Source: Lichenicoccus sp963693035
GTDB lineage: Bacteria; Pseudomonadota; Alphaproteobacteria; Acetobacterales; Acetobacteraceae
Length of the DNA: 64,000 bases
Assembly: GCA_963693035.2 (NCBI GenBank)
Contig: CAXMMQ010000002.1
Location: 1 to 64,000 of the forward strand
Direction: 5' to 3'
Numbering within the stretch: the stretch's first letter is position 1; every line of letters starts with the position of its first letter. This document shows, piece by piece, positions 25,226 to 34,686 of this stretch. Made by a program: the position numbers and the translations under genes. The notes beneath the pieces are model-generated. The model saw nothing but the letters and a program-made list of their open reading frames with translations, was not told where the DNA came from and searched no databases.

Positions 25226-26595
25226 GCAGCTTGGCCAACAGTTCGGTTCGTCTGAGCCGCCGCCGTGCACTGCTGGGTGGTGCGGCACTAGCGCTTGCGG
25301 CGCCGGCCGCCGGCTGCGGCCTGTTCGACGAGGACGCGAAGCCGATCCTGGTCGGGCGGCGCGAGAACGTGCTCAGCGTCGGCGCCGGCCTCACCGTGGA
25401 CCCTGCCGACACCCGCACCATCAGCCTGCCGGCGCCGGTGCCGGTGGCGTCCTGGCCGCAGCCCGGTCGGGTGCCGAGCCATGAGAGCGTGAACGCCGCG
25501 CTCTCCGGCGCGCTCCCGGCCGCAGACGTGAAGCCGGTCTGGTCGGCCAGGATCGGTGTCGGAGCCAACGGTGCCGGCGTGCTGGCGGCACAGCCGGTGG
25601 TCGATGGCGGCCGGGTGTTCACCATGGACGGGGCCGGCGTGATCACCGCCTTTGCTTTGGGAACCGGCGAGCAGATCTGGCGCACGCCGACCAAGCCACG
25701 CAAGATGCGGTCGTCCAACATCGGCGGCGGTCTCACCGTCTCGGATGGCACCGTCTATGCCGTCGATGGCGTGGCTGAGAGCCTGGCGCTCGCGGCCCAT
25801 GACGGCACCATCAAATGGCGCGTGGATGTCGGCACGCCGGGACGTTCGGCGCCGACCGTGGTGAACGGCCGCATGGTGTTCGGCACCATCGACGAGCGGC
25901 TGATCGCGCTGGAGACCGAGACCGGGCGCCAGCTCTGGAACTACGCGGCGACGCCTTCGGCGACCATCGTGTTCGGGCAGCCTGCCCCGGCGATCGTGGA
26001 TAATGTGGTGCTGGCCGGGTTCGGCTCCGGCGACATCGCAGCACTCCGGCTGGAGACCGGCGAGGCGGTCTGGAGCGACACGCTCGGCGCTGCCGGCGGC
26101 CGCAACTCGGTGATGGATTTCTCCTCGATCCACGGCCTGCCGGTGATCACCGACGGCACCGCCTATGTGATCAGCCTCGGACGTGTGCTGACCGCGCTGG
26201 ACATGCGCTCGGGACGGCGCCTGTGGGAGCGCACGGTGAGCGGCAAGGACGGGCTGGTGGTGGTCGACGATTGGCTGTTCCTGCTCTCCGCGGACCAGCA
26301 GCTCGCCTGCCTCGACCGCATCTCCGGGCATGTCCGCTGGGTCAGCACGCTGCCACGTTTCCGCAAGGCCAAGAGCCAGAAGGGCGCCATCGTCTGGAGC
26401 GGGCCGGCGCTGGTCGAGGGGCGCCTGGTCTGCGTCAGCGACTTCGACCGCCAGACGATGATCAGCGTGGATGCGGTCAGTGGCGCCATCGGCCCGGCGA
26501 TCAAGCTGCATTCGACGTCCGGTCTGACGCCGACGGTGGCCGACGGCAAGCTGCTGCTGATCACCGATGACGGCCGACTGACCGCCTATGGCTGA
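25222..26595 (+). CDS. bamB: Outer membrane assembly lipoprotein BamB (PQQ-like beta-propeller)
   Basis: 457 residues. A lipoprotein signal with lipobox AAGC at about residue 32 follows an RRRALLGG start. The rest is an eight-bladed propeller of PQQ-like repeats, for example WRTPTKP, IKWRVDVG, LWNYAATP, VWSDTLG, LWERTVSG and VRWVSTLP. BamB is the scaffold lipoprotein of the BAM complex that folds outer membrane proteins. Start overlaps the upstream stop as ATGA and the gene overlaps der by 8 bases. BamE lies 29 kb away in this window. Confidence 0.92.
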   Translation: MSSLANSSVRLSRRRALLGGAALALAAPAAGCGLFDEDAKPILVGRRENVLSVGAGLTVDPADTRTISLPAPVPVASWPQPGRVPSHESVNAALSGALPAADVKPVWSARIGVGANGAGVLAAQPVVDGGRVFTMDGAGVITAFALGTGEQIWRTPTKPRKMRSSNIGGGLTVSDGTVYAVDGVAESLALAAHDGTIKWRVDVGTPGRSAPTVVNGRMVFGTIDERLIALETETGRQLWNYAATPSATIVFGQPAPAIVDNVVLAGFGSGDIAALRLETGEAVWSDTLGAAGGRNSVMDFSSIHGLPVITDGTAYVISLGRVLTALDMRSGRRLWERTVSGKDGLVVVDDWLFLLSADQQLACLDRISGHVRWVSTLPRFRKAKSQKGAIVWSGPALVEGRLVCVSDFDRQTMISVDAVSGAIGPAIKLHSTSGLTPTVADGKLLLITDDGRLTAYG

Positions 26596-28003
26596 ACCCA
26601 CTCCCCCAGGCGGCGAAGCTGCGAGCCGGATGCCGCCGGTGGTGGTGATCGTCGGCCGCCCCAATGTCGGCAAGTCCACCTTGTTCAACCGCCTCGCCGG
26701 CCGCCGCCATGCGCTGGTCGCCGACACGCCGGGGGTCACGCGCGACCGCAAGGATGCGGAGGCCATGCTGCGCGGCCGCAAGGTGCGGCTGATCGATACC
26801 GCAGGCCTGGAGGAGGCGGCGCCCGAGAGCCTGTACGGGCGGATGCGGGCCTCGTCGGAGCTGGCGGTGGCGCAGGCCGACCTGATCCTGTTCTGCATCG
26901 ATGCGCGCTCCGGCATCACGCCCGCGGACCAGCATTTCGCCAACTGGCTGCGTCGCCTGGGCCGTCCGGTGCTGCTGATCGCCAACAAGACCGAGGGCCG
27001 CGCCGGCGCCGCCGCGGCGATGGAGGCGTACAGCCTCGGGCTTGGCAGTCCGCTGGCGATCTCGGCCGAGCACAACGAGGGCATCGCCGACCTGATGGGC
27101 GAGATCGCGGACCGCATCCCGCCCGGGATGGTGCCGGACGAGGACGAGGACACCCCGGAACTGGAAGAGGGTGAGCTGCCGCCCCGTCCACCTGGGCCGT
27201 TGAAGCTGGCGATCATCGGGCGTCCGAATGCCGGCAAGTCCACGCTGCTGAACCGGCTGCTGGGCGAGGAGCGCATGATCACCGGGCCGGAGGCGGGTCT
27301 CACCCGCGACAGCGTCGCGGTGCGGTTCGCGGACGAGGTCGGGCCGATCGAGCTGGTCGATACGCCCGGCATGAGGAAGAAGGCGCGGGTGGATGCGCCG
27401 CTCGAGAAGATGTCGGTGTCGGCTTCGATCGAGGCGCTGAAGATGGCCGAGATCGTGGTGCTGACGCTCGACGCCACCCTGGGCGTGCACGAGCAGGACC
27501 TTCAAATTGCCCGCCTGATCGAGCGCGAGGGACGTGGCTGCGTGCTGGCGCTGAACAAGTGGGATGCCGTCGAGGACCGGGTGGTGACACGCCGCGCGAT
27601 CGCCGACCGCATCGAGTTTTCGCTGTCGCAGATGCGCGGCATCCCGGTGGTGACGTTCTCGGCGCTGACCGGTGCCGGCATCAAGCGGCTGCTGCCGACG
27701 GTGCGCGCGGCCCACGAGGTCTGGAACAAGCGGGTGCCGACCGGCGAGCTCAACCGCTGGTTCGAGTCAGCACTCGAGCGGCATACGCCACCGCTGGTCG
27801 AGGGCAGGCGGCTCAAGCTGCGCTACATCACCCAGGCCAAGGCGCGGCCGCCGACCTTCATCATCTTCGGCACAAGGGCGGAGATGCTGCCCGAGGACTA
27901 CCAGCGCTACCTGGTGAACGGCCTGCGCGAGCACTTCAAGATGCCGGGCACGCCGATCCGGCTGCAGTTGCGCGGCACCAAGAACCCGTACGCGGACTCC
28001 TGA
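26588..28003 (+). CDS. der: Ribosome assembly GTPase Der (EngA)
   Basis: 471 residues with two GTPase domains in tandem and a C-terminal KH-like domain, the Der layout. G1 loops are GRPNVGKST (near 23-31) and GRPNAGKST; G3 are DTAGLE and DTPGMRKKA; G4 are NKTE and NKWD. The linker between domains is acidic and Pro-rich. The end TFIIFGTRAE and LRGTKNPYAD is typical. Der acts in late assembly of the 50S subunit. It is translationally coupled to bamB. Confidence 0.96.
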   Translation: MAEPTPPGGEAASRMPPVVVIVGRPNVGKSTLFNRLAGRRHALVADTPGVTRDRKDAEAMLRGRKVRLIDTAGLEEAAPESLYGRMRASSELAVAQADLILFCIDARSGITPADQHFANWLRRLGRPVLLIANKTEGRAGAAAAMEAYSLGLGSPLAISAEHNEGIADLMGEIADRIPPGMVPDEDEDTPELEEGELPPRPPGPLKLAIIGRPNAGKSTLLNRLLGEERMITGPEAGLTRDSVAVRFADEVGPIELVDTPGMRKKARVDAPLEKMSVSASIEALKMAEIVVLTLDATLGVHEQDLQIARLIEREGRGCVLALNKWDAVEDRVVTRRAIADRIEFSLSQMRGIPVVTFSALTGAGIKRLLPTVRAAHEVWNKRVPTGELNRWFESALERHTPPLVEGRRLKLRYITQAKARPPTFIIFGTRAEMLPEDYQRYLVNGLREHFKMPGTPIRLQLRGTKNPYADS

Positions 28004-29172
28004 GCCCGCCTGCCGATCCGGCCGCGCGGCGGGCGCGTATCGCGGTTTCGATCACCTTCGCGGCGCACGGAACCCTGTTCGGCACCTGGGCGACGCTGAT
28101 CCCGCTGGTCAAGGAGCGGCTGCGGCTGGCTCCCGGCGTGCTCGGGTTGGCGCTGATCTGCGGCGCCCTCGGCGGGGTGGTCGCCATGCAGTTCGCGCCG
28201 CGCCTGATGCGCGTCATCGGCGCGACCAGCCTGCAACGCGCCGCCATGCTGCTGGGCTGTCTGATGCTGCCGATGGCCGACATCGCACCCGGCGTCTGGC
28301 AGCTCGGGGGCGCCCTGCTGCTGATGGGGGCCGGCATCGGCGCGGTCGACCTGGTGATGAACGCCCAGGCGGTGCAGGTCGAGGCGCGCATGGGGCGCCC
28401 GGTGATGTCGGGATTGCACGGGCTGTGGAGCCTGGGCGCGCTGACCGGCGCTGGTGCCGGGGCGCTGCTGCTGACCCGGCTGCCGCCGGTCTGGCAGGCG
28501 GCTTCGCTGAGCGGCACGGCGTTCATCGCGGTCCTGCTGGTCTCGCATACCATGCTGCCGATGCAGGAGGGCCGGGAGCAGGATGCTCCTGGGGTGCCGA
28601 GGCTCATGCTGCGCCCGGTGCTGATCCTGACCGGGGCGATGATGGGGCTGGCCTTCGCAATCGAGGGCGCGCTGCTCGACTGGAGCGCGATCTTCCTGCG
28701 CGAGTATCACCATGTCCCGCAGGCGGCGGCCGGCCTTGGCTACGCCTCATTCGCCGGCGCCACCCTCTGCGGGCGCCTGTGCGGAGACCGGCTGCGGGCG
28801 CGGCTCGGCGACCGGACGGTGCTGGCCGGCGTCGCGCTGGGCGGCGGCTGCCTCTCGCTCGCCGTGCTGGCGCCAGCCGCCTGGCTCACCGTGCTCGGCT
28901 TCGCCCTGACCGGGCTCGCGCTGTGCAACGCGGCGCCGATCCTGTTCAACGTCGCAGGCGGCATCGGCGCGGATCACGGATCGGACGGCTCGACGCGTGC
29001 CGTCGGTGGCGTGACCACGGTGGCGTATGCCAGCGTGATGGCAACGCCGCCGTTGATCGGCCTGGTGGCGCAGCATACGTCGCTGGCGATAGCACTCGGC
29101 TTTGTCGCGGTAATGGCGGTGCTGCTCGGCGTGGCCGCCTTCAGTCTTCCGGTACGTGCGGCGTCGGCCTGA
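28000..29172 (+). CDS. MFS transporter
   Basis: About 390 residues with roughly 11-12 hydrophobic segments; similar to YbjJ/fucose-permease-like major facilitator proteins (AAHGTLFGTWATLIP, MNAQAVQVEARMGRPVMSGLHGLWSLGAL). Substrate unknown. The frame has no ATG, GTG or TTG near the expected N-terminus; the CTG at 28000, which overlaps the der TGA, gives a normal start SPPADPAARRARIAVS. The first usual start codon would remove the first membrane helix. CTG initiation or coupling to der translation is inferred. Confidence 0.8.
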   Translation: MSPPADPAARRARIAVSITFAAHGTLFGTWATLIPLVKERLRLAPGVLGLALICGALGGVVAMQFAPRLMRVIGATSLQRAAMLLGCLMLPMADIAPGVWQLGGALLLMGAGIGAVDLVMNAQAVQVEARMGRPVMSGLHGLWSLGALTGAGAGALLLTRLPPVWQAASLSGTAFIAVLLVSHTMLPMQEGREQDAPGVPRLMLRPVLILTGAMMGLAFAIEGALLDWSAIFLREYHHVPQAAAGLGYASFAGATLCGRLCGDRLRARLGDRTVLAGVALGGGCLSLAVLAPAAWLTVLGFALTGLALCNAAPILFNVAGGIGADHGSDGSTRAVGGVTTVAYASVMATPPLIGLVAQHTSLAIALGFVAVMAVLLGVAAFSLPVRAASA

Positions 29173-29208
29173 CACACGGAGCAGGGGCGAATGCGGAAAG
29201 AGCGTGCC

Positions 29209-31314
29209 TCAGAATCCTACCGTCGCACTCAGGAAGATGCGTCGCTCCACCGGAGGCGCGGCCGCCTCCAGGATCTGCGAGTTGTCGAACTGCAGGGCCG
29301 AGAGCGCCAGCGTGGCGTTGCGCGTCACCTTGTAGGCGAGACGGGCGTTGAGCACGACATAGTTGCCGATCGTCACCGGCAGAAGCGTGGCCCCGTTCGG
29401 ATTGGCGCGGAAGTCGGTGAAATGCGACTGCCAGCGTCCCTGCAGGTCCATTTCCCAGGGTCCACGCGTATAGCCGGCCCCGAGGACGACGACATGGGCT
29501 GGCGCGCCGTTCTGGTAGTCCTGCGGACTGTAGATGCCGTCCTGGTTGATCGAGAGGTGGTCGGAGATGGAAATATACGAGTAGCTCGCAGTCCAGCGCA
29601 GGCCGGAAGGCGCCTGGCCGTTTAGCCCGACCTCGCCGCCGCGAGCGGCACTATTTCCGACGTCTGCTGCCGGGATGATTAGCCCCTCGGTGCCGTTCGG
29701 CAGGGGGCCGATGTCGATGGGATTTGCTTCGTACGGGTTGGAGATGATGTCGTCCGTGCGCTGCGCGAACGCTGCCAGACGGATGGTGGACAGGATTGTC
29801 GGCATGGAACGGTCCCAGTCCAGCTCGACGTTCGAGATCGCGGTGGCGCCAAGTCTGGGTTGGCCGACGAAGAAATCGGTCTGGTCCTGATTGTGATACA
29901 CCTCCACGTCCTGCAGACCGAGGTCATAGATGCTGGGCAGTTGCAGCCCGCGCGCAGCCAGCAGGCGGAACGTGTCCTGCTCCGTCGCCTTCCAGACCAG
30001 GCCGGAGTTGAAGCTGGGCTGGTTGATGGCGCGGTCGTTATAGCTGGATGACGTGTAGCCGCTGGCGGGAAGCAGCTTGCCGCCCTGGTTGAGCCTGAAG
30101 TTGTCGAAGCGCACGGCGTTGGTCAGCGACAGGCCGGGTGTGATCTGCCAGTCCCACATCGCGCTGGCGGAGACCACCTCGTAGCCCACCCGGCCTGCGA
30201 GCACGTCCGACGAGGTCGCGATATTGTTGCGGTAGTCGAGGCCGAAACGGATTGTCTGGCTCGAGGCGAGCTTCACGACGTCGCTCGCCTGGACGACGTA
30301 GACCGTGTCATGCAGATCCTCGCGCTCGGTGAAGCCGTCATAGGAGTAGCGCAGTTCATTCCGGTACACGCTCAGCCCGAGCAGGCCGAACCGTTCGTCG
30401 GCTGACGCGCCCAGACGGGACCAGTTGGTGCGCTGGTAGTCGGTCCCGTAATAGGGGGATGCGGTCGCTTCCCACACCCGGGTGTTGACCACGGCGCCCG
30501 ACGCGAACAGCTCGACGCCCGAGGCGATGCGCAGGCGACCGTCGATGTTCACGTCGCCGCGCTCGGGCGAGGAGCGGTAGAGCAGGTCATCCGGATAGAC
30601 CGTCACCGGATTGAATTCGCTGGCACGAAATCCGTCGATTGAGACACGAACCGCCCCGATGGCGGCAATCGGGACGGTGCCCACCGCGGACAGCGCCTTG
30701 TAGTCCTGCGTGCCGACACGCGCGGTGGCGGTGTCCACGGTATCGTAGAGCGGGTCGTAGGTGATGATGTTGATCACGCCCGAGGCGGCGTTGAAACCGT
30801 AGAGGGCGGTGCTCGGCCCCTTGATGACTTCGATCTGGCGTATTTCTCCGAGTTGCACCGGCAGCGTGTACCACTGCGTCCGCCCGAGGTCGTCAAGGTA
30901 TACCTGCTGACCATTGACGAGCACCAGCAGCCGCGGGTTGCTGGTCTCGTTATAGCCGCGTACGCCGACATCTGCCGCGGCGAAGCCGTAGCGCCGCACG
31001 TTCAGTCCGGCCACGAACTGGAGGATGTCGGGGATGTTGTCGGCGCCCGACCGGCGTATGTCCTCGGCCGTGATGATGACCATGTTGGCCGGCACCTCGG
31101 AGACCCGCTGCAGCTTGCCCGTCGCGGAGGTGGTGACCGCCTCGCCGAGGAGTTGCTCGAGGTCGTCATAATTGACCGCCTGGGCGTGAGCGGGAGCCGC
31201 GGCGACGAGGATGCAGGACAGAGTAAAGGCGATCGACCCGGGCGTGCGTCGGCGGCGGCTTGCAGCCCCAGCCGAGCCCGCTTCGCATCGCCGCCGGAAG
31301 GGCGTCGCGGGCAC
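29209..31314 (-). CDS. TonB-dependent outer membrane receptor
   Basis: 701 residues. A long signal peptide ends AHAQ at about residue 45. The plug domain shows AEDIRRSGADNIPDILQFVAG, VGVRGYNETSNPRLLVLVNG, EVIKGPSTALYGFNAASGVINII. The rest is a 22-strand beta-barrel with terminal FLSATVGF ending in Phe, as outer membrane proteins do. Ligand is unknown; siderophores or vitamin-type ligands are usual. Start GTG at 31314 has AGGAG 7 bases upstream. It follows the YfiR-like gene by one base, so the two are one operon. Confidence 0.9.
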   Translation of the reverse strand: MPATPFRRRCEAGSAGAASRRRRTPGSIAFTLSCILVAAAPAHAQAVNYDDLEQLLGEAVTTSATGKLQRVSEVPANMVIITAEDIRRSGADNIPDILQFVAGLNVRRYGFAAADVGVRGYNETSNPRLLVLVNGQQVYLDDLGRTQWYTLPVQLGEIRQIEVIKGPSTALYGFNAASGVINIITYDPLYDTVDTATARVGTQDYKALSAVGTVPIAAIGAVRVSIDGFRASEFNPVTVYPDDLLYRSSPERGDVNIDGRLRIASGVELFASGAVVNTRVWEATASPYYGTDYQRTNWSRLGASADERFGLLGLSVYRNELRYSYDGFTEREDLHDTVYVVQASDVVKLASSQTIRFGLDYRNNIATSSDVLAGRVGYEVVSASAMWDWQITPGLSLTNAVRFDNFRLNQGGKLLPASGYTSSSYNDRAINQPSFNSGLVWKATEQDTFRLLAARGLQLPSIYDLGLQDVEVYHNQDQTDFFVGQPRLGATAISNVELDWDRSMPTILSTIRLAAFAQRTDDIISNPYEANPIDIGPLPNGTEGLIIPAADVGNSAARGGEVGLNGQAPSGLRWTASYSYISISDHLSINQDGIYSPQDYQNGAPAHVVVLGAGYTRGPWEMDLQGRWQSHFTDFRANPNGATLLPVTIGNYVVLNARLAYKVTRNATLALSALQFDNSQILEAAAPPVERRIFLSATVGF

Positions 31315-31315
31315 G

Positions 31316-31849
31316 CTACTTCTCCTTCACGAGCATGCGGAAGGCCTGCATGAAACGCACGCCTGTCCGCGCGGCCGACGCGCTGTCGATGACGATCTCC
31401 ACCTTCGGCTCGGTAGAGAAGCCGACGACGCAGTCGCCGGACTGCAGGCACGCCGGACTGGTCGAGATCGTCGGCACATGCAGGCGGCGTGCGGCGCTGA
31501 ACACGGCGTCCATGCCATCCCCAAGACCCTGCGTTACGTAGAAGGCGTCGAACCCGGCAGCCCCTGCGAGCTGATCGACCGCGACGAGACGAGCCTGCAG
31601 CCGCACCCGACCGGTTGGCAGGCCATCGCCGATGACCGCCCGGACACGGTCGGCGTCTTGCTGCGACACCGGGACAGCCGGCGAAAAGGCGACGCCGACG
31701 ACCACGGCACCGGTGACGCCGTCGCCGACATAGCCAAGGGTGCGCCCGAGGACCTGTGCGTCCTTGACGCTGAACTCGGTCTCAGCCGCCCGGGCGGGGA
31801 CGACCGCCAGGGCCAGGAGGATTATTCCTGTGTGTGGAAGCCATGGCAT
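31316..31849 (-). CDS. YfiR-like periplasmic protein (DUF4154)
   Basis: 177 residues with a signal peptide cleaved near ARA|AET. Features of the YfiR family: FSVKDAQVLGRTLGYV at the mature start, a pair of cysteines in SPACLQSGDCVVGF, and the closing KVEIVIDSASAARTGVRFMQAFRMLV. In Pseudomonas, YfiR is a periplasmic repressor of the membrane diguanylate cyclase YfiN. A GGDEF-EAL gene lies directly divergent here, and the TonB receptor gene follows, a grouping that fits an envelope signal acting on c-di-GMP. The family match is from motifs only. Confidence 0.7.
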   Translation of the reverse strand: MPWLPHTGIILLALAVVPARAAETEFSVKDAQVLGRTLGYVGDGVTGAVVVGVAFSPAVPVSQQDADRVRAVIGDGLPTGRVRLQARLVAVDQLAGAAGFDAFYVTQGLGDGMDAVFSAARRLHVPTISTSPACLQSGDCVVGFSTEPKVEIVIDSASAARTGVRFMQAFRMLVKEK

Positions 31850-32201
31850 GACCGCGGATCAAGACCAGGCCTGCAGGAAACCGACCGGCGGAGTCAATGC
31901 GCAGACAAGGGACGGGCAACTGAACCGAACGGGGTGAGCCGGCCAGAGATCGGGCAACAGGGCTCCTTTCGACAGACGCACCATCGCTATACTGGCAGAC
32001 AAAGCTTAACCAAAACTTGACGGGTCGAAGCGCGACAGAATTGCGCTACCGAGATGATCGGACCGCCCGGTCAATCCTTTCTTAGGCTTGGCGCGGCATG
32101 ATGCGCACTGCTTGAGCGAGGGACGCGGCAGTGCCGTTGGTAGAGAAAGACATCACCGGTTCGCTAGCGTGCTGCTCGCCGCACCAGGTGGCTTGGTGCG
32201 A
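31850..32201. other. Divergent intergenic region, YfiR operon / GGDEF-EAL gene
   Basis: 352 bases with no supported gene. The part at 31985-32030 is AT-rich and probably holds promoters for both directions, including a TTGACG on the plus strand, but I could not find a convincing -10 partner. In-frame starts for the GGDEF gene extend back to TTG 32088. Confidence 0.4.
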
Positions 32202-34414
32202 ATGAACGAGCCGTCTCACCGGGAGACGCAGCAGCAGCCTGGCATCGCTCCTGCGTCTACACTTCGTCGAAGCCGCCGGAAGCGCGCGGCCCGGGCCCTG
32301 CCGCATTGGCTGACCGGCCTCGCCCGGGTGTCGGACTGGTCGTTCGCGCTCAAGATGACGTTCTGCCCGGCGCTCGCAATCATCGTGCTCGTGGGCATGG
32401 GAGTGCACGGCATCCGTTCGGCCGACAAGCAGGCGGCACTGATCCGCGCCGTCGCGGAGCATGATCTCGTGGTGGCGGTGCGGCTGTCACAGAACGCCAC
32501 CGCATTGCAGGGCATCAACGGTCGCCTCTACCGGCTGACCACGCTGCAGGCCAGCAAGGCGACGGGCCTGGATGTCGCGGCCGAGAGCCAGCGCCTCGCC
32601 AAGGGGGCCAGCCTGGTGGCCGATGACCTGGAGCGCCAGATAACCGGGGTCGATACCGCGGATGACCGCGCCTGCCTCGTGCGGCTCGTCTCCGACATCC
32701 GGCTCTACCGCGATTCCATCGGCGTGTTCGGCTCCATGCTGGATCTCGACTTCGCAAGCGCGGTCGAGTTCATCTCGCCGTTCGACGCGAATGCGGGCAA
32801 AGTCCTCGACCAGCTCGACACCATTGCGCGCCATGCCACCGAGGACGCAAGCAGGCGCGCTGAGGCGTCCGCGCGGCTTGCGAGCCAGATACGCGTGACC
32901 CTGGTCCTCGTCCTGGTCGCAGGCGCGGTGCTGCTGTTCGGTGCCGCGATCCTCCTGACCAGGGCGACCGTGCGCTCGGTCGCGCAGATCGCCAAGGCGA
33001 CCGAGCGGGTCGCGCAGGGTGGCGCCGACGTCGACGTGGATGCGCTGATGCGACAGGACGAGCTCGGCACCATCGTCCGCTCCCTCGCGGTATTCCAGGC
33101 CAACGTCTCGCAGATCGCCTTCCTGGCCCACCATGATCCGCTGACGAACCTGCCGAACCGGGTCCTGTTCCACGACCGTGTGCAGCAGGCGCTGGCGCAG
33201 GTGGACCGTGGCTCCCGCGTTGCGGTGCTCTGCCTCGACCTCGACCGCTTCAAGGCCGTCAACGACACGCTTGGCCATCCGGTCGGTGACGGGCTGCTTC
33301 GGCTGGTCGCGGAGCGCCTGCTGGCCTGCGTACGCGATGGCGACACGGTGGCGCGACTGGGCGGTGATGAATTCGCCATCGTGCTGCTGAACGCCAACGA
33401 GCCGGCCGAAATCACAGGCTCGCCGCGCGCATCGTCGAGGTCATCAGCACGGGCTACGAGCTGGACGGCCACCAGATCAGCATCGGCACGAGCATCGGCA
33501 TCGCGCTGGCACCCGGCGACGGCGCGACCGTGCACGAGTTGCTGAAGAACGCCGATGCCGCTCTCTACGACGCCAAGGCGAACGGACGAGGGGCTGCCTG
33601 CTTCTATGAGTCCGCGATGAACGCGGCATTGCAGTCGCGGCGAACGCTGGAGATGGACCTGCGGCAGGCTGTCGGCGGCGAGCAGTTTCAGCTCTACTAC
33701 CAGCCCGTGGTGGATGCCCGGTCGCACCAGATATGCAGCTTCGAGGCCCTGATCCGCTGGCACCACCCGAAACGGGGCATGATCGGGCCGGACCAGTTCA
33801 TCCCAGTCTGCGAGTCCTCCGGCCTGATCAACCTCATCGGGCACTGGGTCCTGCGTCGCGCCTGCCTGGATGCGGTGGCGTGGCCCGACGAGATCAAGGT
33901 CGCGGTCAACCTGTCGCCGTCGCAGTTCAAGGACAAGGATCTCGTGGTCAATGTCCAGGCCGCGCTCGCCGCCAGTGGCCTGCCGGCGCACCGGCTGGAG
34001 CTGGAGATCACGGAGTCTGTGCTTCTGCATGACAGCAAGGCCATCCTCATGATCCTGCGCGAGATCAAGGCGCTGGGCGTGCGCGTGGCGATGGATGATT
34101 TCGGGACCGGCTATTCCTCGCTCAGCTACCTGCGCAGTTTCCCGTTCGACAAGGTCAAGATCGACCAGAGCTTCATCAGGGACCTGCCGCACGACCGCAA
34201 CTCGATGGCCATCGTGCGCGCCATCGTGGGCCTGAGCGAGACGTTCGGCATGACGGTGACGGCGGAAGGCGTCGAGACCGACGAGCAGGCGATGCAGCTT
34301 GCTCTGGAAAAATGCACGCAGCTTCAGGGCTACCTGTTCAGCCGGCCGGTTCCATTGCTGGCTGTCGCGGAACTCATCGAACGACTGTCAGCTCTGCCGG
34401 ACCCTGTCGCCTGA
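32202..34414 (+). pseudogene. GGDEF-EAL c-di-GMP enzyme interrupted by a frameshift
   Basis: Membrane sensor with both c-di-GMP domains, broken in frame. The first part (to about 33413) has a membrane helix at residues 50-69, a periplasmic helical domain, a second helix at 232-252, a HAMP linker and a GGDEF domain with intact GGDEF at 387-391. After NANEPAEI the reading frame changes: the rest of the domain (LAARIVEVIS, ISIGTSIGIALA, DAALYDAKANGRG) lies in another frame, equal to loss of 1 base or gain of 2 near 33405-33416. The EAL domain then continues intact (EALIRWHHP, DDFGTGYSS, AEGVET). Left alone, the first part gives 447 residues and a second start at 33530 could give the EAL half. 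A sequencing error is an alternative. Confidence 0.8.
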
Positions 34415-34534
34415 CCACGTAGAAACGTCTTAGCCGGTCGCCTCGGCAAACCGGCGGCCTGGAACGCCGGTCTGCGTATGCCGGTGGCGCCGCGTCGGTC
34501 GCCGTCTCGCCTGGCCTGCAGGCTGGCGTCGTTC

Positions 34535-34563
34535 TTGACAGGCCGTGCACCGGCTTCTAAGTC
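34535..34563 (+). promoter_or_regulatory. Candidate promoter upstream of ffh
   Basis: TTGACA at 34535-34540, then 17 bases, then TAAGTC. The -35 box is perfect, the -10 box poor. It lies about 125 bases before the ffh ATG in the 272-bp gap, in which no gene was seen. Confidence 0.3.
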
Positions 34564-34686
34564 CGCCCTCACCAGACACGTCGCTCCGCGAAGGCTCGCG
34601 CAGCGGCGCGTTGACTATTGGCCTCATCTGTAGCTGGACCCTCCTCCGGAAGGTCTGGCCGAGGGCCTAAACCGGGGTAGGGACGC

